Source: Aerococcus sanguinicola (GTDB lineage: Bacteria; Bacillota; Bacilli; Lactobacillales; Aerococcaceae). From it: a stretch of 64,000 nt of DNA. The stretch lies in NCBI RefSeq assembly GCF_001543145.1, contig NZ_CP014160.1, forward strand, positions 1,426,001 to 1,490,000. Direction: 5' to 3'. Positions 50,930 through 58,927 of the stretch are shown in pieces (the stretch's first letter is position 1; every line of letters begins with the position of its first letter). The position numbers were made by a program, and so were the translations under genes. The notes under the pieces are model-generated. The model was not told the DNA's origin, made no database searches, and saw only the letters and a list, made by a program, of their open reading frames with translations.

Positions 50930-52474
50930 TTGGAATCCAATCAAAAACAATTGAGCGCTGCTTTCAAACAATCGAGCTCGAAGCTGGCGCTAGCTACGGA
51001 GGGGATCTTGGTAGGGATCCTGGCTGGCTTAGGGGCGGTGGTTTACCGCTACATCCTGACTTATGCTGGGGCTTGGCAGCAGGCCCTCTACCAGATAACA
51101 AATTTTCCTTGGCTAATTGCGCTTTTTTTATTTTTAGGGATAATGGGGGCCTTAACGGGTATTCTTGTCCAATTGGCGCCCCTGTCCAGTGGGTCTGGGA
51201 TTCCCCAGGTGTCAGGCGAACTTTTGGGTGAGATGTCTATGCGCCCCCTGCCCACGCTCTTTTCTAAATATCTGGGGGGATTTATGGCCATGCTAGCGGG
51301 GATGTCCCTGGGGCGGGAAGGGCCATCTATCCAGATCGGGGCGGCAATCAGCAAGGCCTATACTAAATGGCGCAAGCATGGCGACCTGAGCCAGCGTATT
51401 CTTCTAACCTCGGGAGCCAGCGCCGGCTTGTCAGCTGCCTTCAATGCACCGATTGCCTCGACCCTCTTTGTGGTTGAAGAAGTCCATAAGAATATCTCCC
51501 CCTTTATTCTCATTCCTGCTCTTTTGGCATCCATCAGTGCCGACCTGGTATCCAAGTGGGTTTTTGGTTTGACGCCGTCCTTTGCGATCAAAATGGACCA
51601 ACTTCTTCCCCAATCTAGTTATTACTTAATTATTATTCTGGGCCTTGTGACAGCCCTAGTGGGGACGACCTTCAACCAGGTCCTTTTAGCCTTCCAGCGC
51701 TTTTTACAGAAGCACTTCCCGAATGTTGTGGTTCGGATTGCCCTAGGTTTTCTCTTAACGGGGCTTATTGTGTGGGCTTTCCCTGCCTTGGCAGGTAGCG
51801 GGCATGACTTGGTCTACCAGTATTTAGAGATGCCTTGGCCCCTTAAAAGCTTAATCCTAGTCCTCATCGGTAAATTACTCTTCACCTGTTTCTGTTATGG
51901 GACTTCAACACCGGGCGGTATCTTCTTGCCCACCCTCGTGATGGGATGTTTGACTGGGGCAGTCAGCTTTCAAGTTTTCAGCCTATTTATTGATTTAGAT
52001 CCTGATCTCTTAGCTAATTTTGTCGTTCTTGGCATGGCAGGGGTCCTGACGGCAGTCGTCCGTTCGCCACTAACTTCCATGGTTCTTGTCCTAGAGATGG
52101 TAGGGAGTTTGCAGAACTTCCTGCCTGTAGCCATTGTGGCCATCACAGCTTACCTGCTTGCGGAAGCCCTCAAGGTGGCCCCTATCTACGACAGCCTCTA
52201 TGACCGCATGCGGCCTCTCCCCCAAGACCATAAAGAAAAGGAAGCCGCTATCTTGGAATTTGATGTGCCCTTAACTTCCTCGCTAGCGGGGAAGAAACTA
52301 GCTGACCTGGACCTCCCCCAAGAAATTCTCATCGCTTCCATTGTGCGCGGTCGGGCCAGCCTTGTGCCTAAGGGGGCAACTACCATCCAAGCCAAAGATC
52401 GACTTCTGATTGTGACCTCCAAGGATCATTTAGCAGCTACCAAGAAACTTTTCCGAGAGGCTGCCAAGACCTAG
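50930..52474 (+). CDS. ClC-family chloride channel/antiporter with C-terminal TrkA-C domain
   Basis: A 514-aa protein. Selectivity-filter motifs GSGIPQ, GREGPSIQIG (gating Glu) and GGIFLP are conserved. About ten membrane helices are followed by a cytosolic RCK/TrkA-C domain (about residues 430-514: EFDVPLTSSLAGKKLADLDL, KDRLLIVTSKDHL). The start is TTG 50930, six bases after AAGGAGGG; GTG 50927 is possible, and the longer open frame to 50774 runs through a terminator and promoter. Likely Cl-/H+ or fluoride-related exchange; the TrkA-C domain suggests ligand control. Confidence 0.88.
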   Translation: MESNQKQLSAAFKQSSSKLALATEGILVGILAGLGAVVYRYILTYAGAWQQALYQITNFPWLIALFLFLGIMGALTGILVQLAPLSSGSGIPQVSGELLGEMSMRPLPTLFSKYLGGFMAMLAGMSLGREGPSIQIGAAISKAYTKWRKHGDLSQRILLTSGASAGLSAAFNAPIASTLFVVEEVHKNISPFILIPALLASISADLVSKWVFGLTPSFAIKMDQLLPQSSYYLIIILGLVTALVGTTFNQVLLAFQRFLQKHFPNVVVRIALGFLLTGLIVWAFPALAGSGHDLVYQYLEMPWPLKSLILVLIGKLLFTCFCYGTSTPGGIFLPTLVMGCLTGAVSFQVFSLFIDLDPDLLANFVVLGMAGVLTAVVRSPLTSMVLVLEMVGSLQNFLPVAIVAITAYLLAEALKVAPIYDSLYDRMRPLPQDHKEKEAAILEFDVPLTSSLAGKKLADLDLPQEILIASIVRGRASLVPKGATTIQAKDRLLIVTSKDHLAATKKLFREAAKT

Positions 52475-52537
52475 GCCGATTATTTATAAAGACAAAACAA
52501 TAATGTATTGCAAAAGAAAATAAGCAATTATTCGTCT

Positions 52538-52574
52538 AAAAGAACGAGCGCTTAGAAAGTGCTTGTTCTTTTTA
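52538..52574 (+). terminator. ClC terminator
   Basis: AAAGAACGAGC / GCTTGTTCTTT stem (wobble) followed by TTTATTT. Confidence 0.75.
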
Positions 52575-52757
52575 TTTGGTAAACATTTTATGAAAGGGGT
52601 GTTTAACCAGTGATTGGGCTAATGTAATTTTTAGGTAAAAGAAATGTAAATCTTTCATGAAAAATCCCCAGATGGAATAAAAATTTGCTAGGCTATAAGT
52701 GTCTAAAATTTTATGTTTTCAGACGATAAAATACGATTAATTGGAGGTATACTTGTA

Positions 52758-53474
52758 ATGTTAGGAACTCAGACTTTGGTGGCCGATTTTTCTGTGACCG
52801 AGGACCTAGAAGCTCTTTACAAGCGAGCTAAACGTGTAAAGACGCTGAATCTTCGCGAGCAGGTGGTCTATCTCCACTACCAAGCAGATGCTGACCGCAA
52901 GGCTGGTCGTACCTTGGTGGTATGTAGTGACGGGTCAATCTTTAGGACCCAATCAAAGCCGGAAATCCTGATCCAGAATTATAGCGAGCGGATGGCTAAG
53001 GAACAGTTCTTCCATCAGAAACTGACAAAGAAACCTTTTCAGCCTGTCGTGAGTGCGGACTTGATTTTTGTTCCCTTGAAATCTGTTAAGCGGGGCACTC
53101 CTTCCTGGCTAGCCCTCCACCAGGTTTACCGCCTGCCTAATTTGAAGGAGAAGAGTCGCCACACCATTGTGGAGGGCATGACCAATATCCACCTAACTCT
53201 CGATGTGCGTCCCAGCCGTTTTATTCACTTGGTGAGACAGGCTTATTTTAGCTGGGTCTTTCTCAATATGTCAGTTCTCTTGCATACACCTAAGCAGCCC
53301 TCTTATTTCAAAATAGAGGATTTAGAAAATAGTCACCTCTTCCAAAGAATGCGCTATACTGAAGCTTCTGACCAATTTAGTGAGCTCTACCAAACAGCTG
53401 AAGAAATTCACAGGGAGCGCTACAGTGAACAACTGGAGCTCTGGCACGAACGGGTCTTAGACTTTATCCATTAG
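52758..53474 (+). CDS. comK: ComK-like competence transcription factor
   Basis: A 238-aa protein. The core KKPFQPVVSADLIFVPLKSV, GTPSWLALHQVYRL and EGMTNIHLTLDVRPSRFIHL matches the layout of ComK (pattern KxPI...FxFPT...WI.xxHV...NG...L.vSy), though similarity is low and the protein is longer than B. subtilis ComK (192 aa). The start is ATG 52758 with GGAGG ten bases upstream; ATG 52713 lacks one. If correct it would activate DNA-uptake genes. Lactobacillales usually use ComX/SigX, so the call is tentative. Confidence 0.6.
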   Translation: MLGTQTLVADFSVTEDLEALYKRAKRVKTLNLREQVVYLHYQADADRKAGRTLVVCSDGSIFRTQSKPEILIQNYSERMAKEQFFHQKLTKKPFQPVVSADLIFVPLKSVKRGTPSWLALHQVYRLPNLKEKSRHTIVEGMTNIHLTLDVRPSRFIHLVRQAYFSWVFLNMSVLLHTPKQPSYFKIEDLENSHLFQRMRYTEASDQFSELYQTAEEIHRERYSEQLELWHERVLDFIH

Positions 53475-53515
53475 ATTAAAGTGTGCTATAGTAAAGGGCG
53501 AAAGGAGGCTCAGCT

Positions 53516-54559
53516 ATGGCAAAGAAGAGCTATCAAGGCCCAGTGCGGCTCTCAGACTTATCCGGTGATCATGTGAAAAAAGCCTCTGCTGACCAAGCTA
53601 AGAGACCAAGTCAGCAGAAGGAGAAGCCCCGCCCGGCTCAAGATTTGGTCCAAGCGGCGCAAGCGCTGAAAGCAAAAAAGTTAGATCAAAAACCGCAGCG
53701 TCCGGGAACAGACAATGACCAGGAAAAGTCTGAAGAGGCAGGGCTGTCCGGTGAAATTACCAAGATTGAAGCGCAAAAGCGGCGCAAACATCGCTTTAAT
53801 ATTTATCTCAACCAAAGCTATGCCTTTCCTGTAAGTGAAGCGACCCTGGTTAAGTTTGCTTTGGCCAAGGGTCAGGTCTTAAGTGCTGAGCGAGTAGGCG
53901 AGATCCAAGCAGCTGAAGCCGCTGCCCAGGCTTATCAGACAGCAGTGAATTATCTGAGCCACCAATTGCGTTCGGAGAAGGAGATCCGTCAACGGCTCCA
54001 GCGGGATGATTGGCCTGAAGGGGTGATTGACCAAACCATCCAGCGCTTAAAAGAACTGCGACTCGTCGATGACTTGGTCTATGGCCAGTCCTATACCCGG
54101 ACGGCCATGCGCCTGCAGAAGAAGGGTCCCGGTCAAATTCAGCGCAAACTAAAGGAAAAGGGCCTCAGCGAGTCGATCATCCAACAAGCTCTGGAGGAGT
54201 ATGATGACCAAACTGCCCAGGATAATATTGAAGAACTGGCGGCTAAACGTTTGAAGCAACAAATGCGAAAATATGCCCAGCGCGATAGCGAACAGCGCAC
54301 AGTGCGCTATTTGATGCAGAAGGGCTTCGATAGTGATGCAGCCAAGCAAGCGGTCCAAAGAGCGAGTCAAGACCTTGTTGATGACGATCTAGAAGATGAT
54401 AAATTGGACCAGCAAGGCCAGAAGTACTGGCGCAAGTACCGCCGCCTAGACCCTAAAGAGCGCTATTTTAAAGTTAAACAACAGCTTTACCGCCGGGGCT
54501 TTGAAGCAGGGGCGATTAAGCAATGGCTAGACCAAGAGATGGAGAAAGAAGAGGGATAA
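53516..54559 (+). CDS. recX: RecX regulatory protein
   Basis: A 347-aa RecX with three-helix repeats (VNYLSHQLRSEKEIRQRLQR, IQRLKELRLVDDLVYGQSYT, KGPGQIQRKLKEKGLSESII). Residues 1-75 form an added Lys/Gln-rich low-complexity tail absent from shorter homologues; the true domain begins near EITKIEAQKRRKHRFNIYLN. It modulates RecA filaments. GAAAGGAGG precedes the ATG. mutY follows after one base. Confidence 0.88.
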   Translation: MAKKSYQGPVRLSDLSGDHVKKASADQAKRPSQQKEKPRPAQDLVQAAQALKAKKLDQKPQRPGTDNDQEKSEEAGLSGEITKIEAQKRRKHRFNIYLNQSYAFPVSEATLVKFALAKGQVLSAERVGEIQAAEAAAQAYQTAVNYLSHQLRSEKEIRQRLQRDDWPEGVIDQTIQRLKELRLVDDLVYGQSYTRTAMRLQKKGPGQIQRKLKEKGLSESIIQQALEEYDDQTAQDNIEELAAKRLKQQMRKYAQRDSEQRTVRYLMQKGFDSDAAKQAVQRASQDLVDDDLEDDKLDQQGQKYWRKYRRLDPKERYFKVKQQLYRRGFEAGAIKQWLDQEMEKEEG

Positions 54560-54560
54560 T

Positions 54561-55808
54561 TTGCAGATACAAGACCATAAGCCCGAAGATTGGTTGGGGC
54601 GGAGTGCCATTGAAGACTTGGGACCAGATATCCACGGCGTTCAAGTCTGGGGACCTAAGACCAATGAGAAGTTTCAGACCACTTTGCTGGATTGGTATGA
54701 CCAACATGGCCGCACCCTTCCTTGGCGCGAATCGATATCAGCTTATGCCGTTTGGGTCTCCGAAATCATGCTCCAACAGACCCAGGTGGACACGGTTATC
54801 CCTTACTATCAGAACTTCATGCAAAAGTTCCCGGATATTCAATCCTTGGCCCAAGCTGGAGAAGCGGACCTATTAAAGGCTTGGGAAGGCTTGGGTTATT
54901 ATTCTCGGGTTCGCAATATGCAGGTGGCTGCCCAAACAATTATGGACGATTATGATGGTGAGTTTCCCAGTGACTTAAAGGAAATCCAATCACTTAAGGG
55001 GATTGGTCCTTATACAGCAGGCGCCATTGCTTCGATTGCTTTCAATGTTGCGACGCCAGCTATCGATGGCAATGCCATGCGGGTCTTCGCCCGGCTTTTT
55101 ACAGTGAGTGCAGACATTGCCCAGGCTAAGAACCGGAAGATTTTTCAGGCATTGGGCGAGTATCTCGTGGATCCTAAACGTCCAGGTGATTTCAACCAAG
55201 CCATTATGGACCTGGGTTCGAGTTATCAAAGGGCCAAGGATCCTAATCCAGAAGCCAGCCCCCTAAGAGACTTCAACCTATCGACTTTAACGGGGACGAC
55301 CTTGGATTATCCTGTCAAAAGCAAAAAAGCCAAGGCCAAGCATTACTACTATGATGCCTTGGTATTGGAAGATAAAGCTGGGCGGGTCCTTATCTGCCAG
55401 CGCCCCGAGACGGGTTTATTGGCTAAGATGTGGACCGTCCCCCTCCTTGAGCGCAAGGAGGCGGCTAAAGAAGACATGCCACTCGGTCCTCTCTTCGCCG
55501 ACCAAGTGGCTGAAGACGACCAGGCGATCTACGACAATTTACTTGCCGAAAGCCAAGCCCACTACCATGTCAGTCCTATCTTCTACAAGCGCCAGCTCGC
55601 CGAAGTCAAACATGTCTTCAGCCACCAAGTCTGGCACATCCGCGTCTACCAAGGCCAACTAAAGGAAGACCCTGACCAAGTCATCGACCGCTTAACCAAG
55701 CAAGGAGCCAGCAACTGGTCCTGGCTCAAACTCAGCGACATGACCCAGCATGCCTTCCCCACCGTCCAAATGAAAATCTGGCAAGCCTATGAAAAGAACA
55801 GGGTGTGA
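54561..55808 (+). CDS. mutY: A/G-specific adenine glycosylase lacking the iron-sulfur cluster
   Basis: A 415-aa MutY removing adenine opposite 8-oxoguanine. Catalytic Glu in VSEIMLQQTQV, helix-hairpin-helix LKGIGPYTAGAIASIAF, and catalytic Asp in AIDGNAMRVFARLF are present, plus a C-terminal NUDIX-like recognition domain (YYYDALVLEDKAGRVLICQR). The usual four-cysteine 4Fe-4S loop after MDLGSSYQRAK is absent: that stretch has no Cys. Clusterless MutY is known in some lactic-acid bacteria. The start is TTG 54561, coupled to recX. Its last two codons and stop lie in a repeat unit. Confidence 0.92.
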   Translation: MQIQDHKPEDWLGRSAIEDLGPDIHGVQVWGPKTNEKFQTTLLDWYDQHGRTLPWRESISAYAVWVSEIMLQQTQVDTVIPYYQNFMQKFPDIQSLAQAGEADLLKAWEGLGYYSRVRNMQVAAQTIMDDYDGEFPSDLKEIQSLKGIGPYTAGAIASIAFNVATPAIDGNAMRVFARLFTVSADIAQAKNRKIFQALGEYLVDPKRPGDFNQAIMDLGSSYQRAKDPNPEASPLRDFNLSTLTGTTLDYPVKSKKAKAKHYYYDALVLEDKAGRVLICQRPETGLLAKMWTVPLLERKEAAKEDMPLGPLFADQVAEDDQAIYDNLLAESQAHYHVSPIFYKRQLAEVKHVFSHQVWHIRVYQGQLKEDPDQVIDRLTKQGASNWSWLKLSDMTQHAFPTVQMKIWQAYEKNRV

Positions 55809-56210
55809 GCAAGAGCGGTTAGACTTGAATGACTGGAGCCCAAGCGGAAAAGAACGGCTTTAGCCGATCGTTCCGATTGGGTGAAGTCACTTCAAGCCTG
55901 CTCTTGCGAACCCGACTACACAGGGTGTGAGGGAGCGCGGGTAGAAGTGGACCTCTGGAGCAAAAAGCTTGAGAAGGGTGCAAGCCTTCGAAAGATTTTT
56001 TGTGAAGAGGAGCCACTTCTGCGCGACCGAACCCGACTAGAACAGGGTGTGAGAGGATGCGGTAGAAAGGGACCTCTGGAGTAAAAGACCAGAGAAGGCT
56101 GGAGGCCTTCGATGGGCATTTGCGAAGAGGAGCCCTTTCTGCATCCTCGAACCCGACTAAGCAGGGTGTGAGACTTGGCGTTCAGGCTTGGATGACTGGG
56201 AGCAAGCAGG
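55799..56210 (+). repeat. Array D: three full palindromic repeat units and one partial
   Basis: Units 55799-55918, 55921-56039 and 56043-56159, then a truncated unit from 56162 to about 56210. All begin CAGGGTGTGAG and the full ones end CGAACCCGACTA. Inner arms differ between units (for example AGAAGTGG/CCACTTCT against AGAAAGG/CCTTTCT). The first unit supplies the mutY stop codon. Confidence 0.9.
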
Positions 56211-56255
56211 TAACCAGCGAAAGCCCCAAAGCAATCAGTTAATAAGAGACAAAGC

Positions 56256-56288
56256 AAAAAGGCTGAGCTTTAAAACTCAGCCTTTTTT
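56256..56288. terminator. Terminator of the Ntdp-type gene, bidirectional
   Basis: AAGGCTGAG / CTCAGCCTT stem with U-runs on both strands. Confidence 0.8.
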
Positions 56289-56331
56289 ATGAACTTTCGA
56301 ATACTTCACAATCAAATCGAAAGGGCGACAG

Positions 56332-56898
56332 CTAGTGCTGGCGGCGCTTTTTCTTATGCTGTTGTTGGCGCTGGCTTAGCTGGCAATAACGTTCATACCA
56401 CAAGTCTACATAGGCCTTAGAGAAGGGGCCTTTGCCTTCTTCAATCCAGCGGTTCAATTCATAGAGATGGCAAGTGACGATATAGTCTATATCGTAAGGA
56501 TAGGCCATCTTTCGACCATGGTCGAGGTATTCATCTACATCGAGTAACTTTTTATCGCCATTCGGAAAGACTTTGATATCTAAATCATAGTCAATGTATT
56601 TAAGGCCGTCCTTGTCCATAATATAAGGGGAAGCCAGGTTACAATAATACGATGTACCTTTTTGGCGGATCATCGTGACAATATTGAACCAGTACTTCTT
56701 ATGAAAATAGAGAAGGGCGGGCTCGCGTGTTACCCAGCGCCGACCATCGGATTCACTGACAAGGGTATGGTCATTACAAGCAATGATACTCTGATCAGAG
56801 GTCTTGAGCACCATACAATCATGCCAAGTGCGATGCAAACTGCCGTCATGTTTATAGCTTTTGACTGCGATGTATTCTCCTTCTTGAGGATTACGCAT
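56332..56898 (-). CDS. Nucleoside di/triphosphate phosphatase, DUF402 (Ntdp/YgaC) family
   Basis: A 188-aa protein closely resembling B. subtilis Yga[61 protein letters not shown] (continuing [11 protein letters not shown]) and [15 protein letters not shown]. The barrel holds metal-binding Asp/Glu residues (DYDLD). It hydrolyses NTP/NDP. The start is ATG 56898, behind AAGCAGG; ATG 56919 has no ribosome site. The C-terminus is Gln/Lys-rich ([12 protein letters not shown]). Confidence 0.88.
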   Translation of the reverse strand: MRNPQEGEYIAVKSYKHDGSLHRTWHDCMVLKTSDQSIIACNDHTLVSESDGRRWVTREPALLYFHKKYWFNIVTMIRQKGTSYYCNLASPYIMDKDGLKYIDYDLDIKVFPNGDKKLLDVDEYLDHGRKMAYPYDIDYIVTCHLYELNRWIEEGKGPFSKAYVDLWYERYCQLSQRQQQHKKKRRQH

Positions 56899-57068
56899 CA
56901 AAAAACCTGCTTTCTGCATCAGTATTCAATCTTATTCTTAAATAGTATAACATAGCTTGGCTAAAAATAGAATTTTTAATTAGAAATTATTAAAGAGAGT
57001 CTGCTGTTCGATTAGCTAAATTTTTATGCTACAATAAATGGAAAGAATATAAACGAGGAGTTAGATTT

Positions 57069-58337
57069 ATGAGGGAATTCAACAAGAAAAGCCTGCTAGC
57101 CATGCTAGCGACAGTGGTTGTCGGTTTCATCATTATTGGCGGGTCCTATGTGATTGGCCAGCGGCGAGAAGAGGCGCGTTTGGCCGAGGAAACAGCGCTC
57201 TTCCAGGGACATAACCAAGGAGAGCAAAAGACAGATCAAGCACCCAGTCAGTCGGGTTCGTTAGACCAGGCGGCAGCAGATTTTGAACAGAACCGTGAGA
57301 ACACAACAGCAGCTAAATATTTGGCCTATGTCAACCGGGAAGCGGACCAAGTCGGCGTCTTAGCTGTGGATTCGCTCAACCAAACCGCCGATTGGTTGGA
57401 AACGGCAGTAGCTGGTCTCAAGGATAAAGGTTTTGACCAGCTTGCCGTTAATAAGTTAAACTACAGTGGCATGTCAACTGCAGATCTCTTAGCCAGTGGC
57501 TATGCCCAACAAGTAGCCGATAGCGAGGGTCAACTTATCTTAGTTCCCCTGAACCTGGCGGCTGAGGCCCAGGCTGGGATCGATGAAGCGGGAAGTAAAG
57601 CGAATATTGAACGCATTTATCGCCAGCTACGTTTGGCCAAACCTGAAGCCCTACCGATTTTTGTTATTAGTCCTAGCTTGAATAATGACGAAGATAGTGA
57701 TGCCTATAAGGATAAGATCGCTAAGGTCCTCGATGATTTGAACTATAACTATTACGATATGTGGGCTGATTTCAAGGATAAGTTAGCAGCTGACGACTTA
57801 AACTTGGAAGAACTTTATTCTGAGGATGGGCAATTGACCAACCAGGGGGCAGACTTATGGAGTCGATTGCTGACTAAGGAACTAAGCGAAACCACAATCG
57901 ATGCCCGCCACGGTTTCAAGGGCAAAAATGATGATCTCGACCAACTAAAAGAGGCCGAAGCCAAAATTAGAGACGAGGAAGCCCGCGCCCAAGCGGAAGC
58001 GGAGGCCCAGGCACAAGCCCAAGCGGCTGCCCAATCAGAAGCAGCAGCTGAGTCTTCAAGACGGGCAGAGTCAGAAGCCCAAGCAGCTAGCCAATCGCGT
58101 GCCCAAGCTAGTCAGGCCGCTCCAGCCCAGGGCCAGCAAGGCAATTGGAACGCGAATGGCAATCAAAATTATCAAAACAATCAAAATAACCAGCAGAACA
58201 ATTGGAATGCGAATGGCAACCAAGGTAGCTATAACCCGGCTAACCAGTGGCAAGGGTCCGGTGGTAATCAGCAATACGGTAACGGCAATGCGAATGGTAA
58301 CCAAGGAAATGCTAATTGGGGAGCACAGAGACAATAA
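57069..58337 (+). CDS. Membrane-anchored SGNH-like protein with Q/N-rich tail
   Basis: A 422-aa surface protein. One N-terminal transmembrane signal anchor (LLAMLATVVVGFIIIGGSYV), an acidic linker, an alpha/beta domain (about 85-280: VGVLAVDSLNQTADWLETAV, LYSEDGQLTNQGADLWSRLL) like extracellular SGNH/GDSL-type proteins, an Ala/Glu coiled coil (about 290-350), and a low-complexity tail of Asn/Gln/Gly with NWNANGNQ repeats. Catalytic residues are not obvious. The tail resembles prion-like or cell-wall-binding linkers. Probably cell-envelope associated. Confidence 0.7.
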   Translation: MREFNKKSLLAMLATVVVGFIIIGGSYVIGQRREEARLAEETALFQGHNQGEQKTDQAPSQSGSLDQAAADFEQNRENTTAAKYLAYVNREADQVGVLAVDSLNQTADWLETAVAGLKDKGFDQLAVNKLNYSGMSTADLLASGYAQQVADSEGQLILVPLNLAAEAQAGIDEAGSKANIERIYRQLRLAKPEALPIFVISPSLNNDEDSDAYKDKIAKVLDDLNYNYYDMWADFKDKLAADDLNLEELYSEDGQLTNQGADLWSRLLTKELSETTIDARHGFKGKNDDLDQLKEAEAKIRDEEARAQAEAEAQAQAQAAAQSEAAAESSRRAESEAQAASQSRAQASQAAPAQGQQGNWNANGNQNYQNNQNNQQNNWNANGNQGSYNPANQWQGSGGNQQYGNGNANGNQGNANWGAQRQ

Positions 58338-58371
58338 TAAGATTCAGTAGACAATGTAGAGAATTAAAGTC

Positions 58372-58402
58372 AAAAGGCCTTTCCTTAGGGGGAGGCTTTT
58401 TA
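58372..58402 (+). terminator. Possible terminator after the SGNH-like gene
   Basis: AAAAG-CCT / AGG-CTTTT imperfect stem followed by TTTT; merges with the first repeat of array E. Confidence 0.5.
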
Positions 58403-58760
58403 GTTGGGTTCGGTCGCGCAGAAGCGGCTCCTCTTCACAAAGCGCCGTCGAAGACTTTCAGTCTTCTCTGGTGCTTTGCTCCAGAGGTCCACTTCTACCC
58501 GCGCTCCCTCACACCCTTCCTAGTCGGGTTCGACTTGGCAGCTTTCGTGTCACTTCACAAGTCTCCGCCGCAGTCTATGAGACTGCTCTGGCGACTTGCT
58601 CCAGTGAACGAAAGCTAACCGCCAAGTCTCACACCCTTTCCTAGTTGGGTTCGCAAAGGCAGAAAGGGAGTGACTTCAGCAAAGTGGAACGACCGGCTAA
58701 AGCCGCTCTTATCCTCTTTGCCTCCAGTCATCCCTTTCTGGACGCCTTTGCTCACACCCT
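58401..58760 (-). repeat. Array E: three full palindromic repeat units
   Basis: Minus-oriented units 58401-58517, 58521-58637 and 58642-58760, each starting (plus strand) TAGTYGGGTTCG and ending CTCACACCCT. They belong to three subtypes seen in other arrays (compare 55921, 26690 and 46632). Unlike arrays A-D they are antisense to both flanking genes. Confidence 0.9.
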
Positions 58761-58802
58761 TTCCTTAATGAGCGAAAGTTAATGCACTAGTTAGTGAATT
58801 AT

Positions 58803-58811
58803 TGCTATAAT
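58803..58811 (+). promoter_or_regulatory. Extended -10 promoter of pulA
   Basis: TGcTATAAT, leaving a leader of about 110 bases with no recognised riboswitch. Confidence 0.6.
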
Positions 58812-58927
58812 GAGGGTGATGTGAATTTTGATGAGGTTGATTCATTGGCTTAGGGACTTTTAGGGCTTAAGCGGGTGAGAGGCCTATGTACTGGCAGCCT
58901 GCATTTGCCAGATTAAGGAGATATAGA

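Noticed and set aside
55819..56257. Minus-strand proteins across array D
   Set aside because: They consist of repeat-derived sequence only and differ with each unit.
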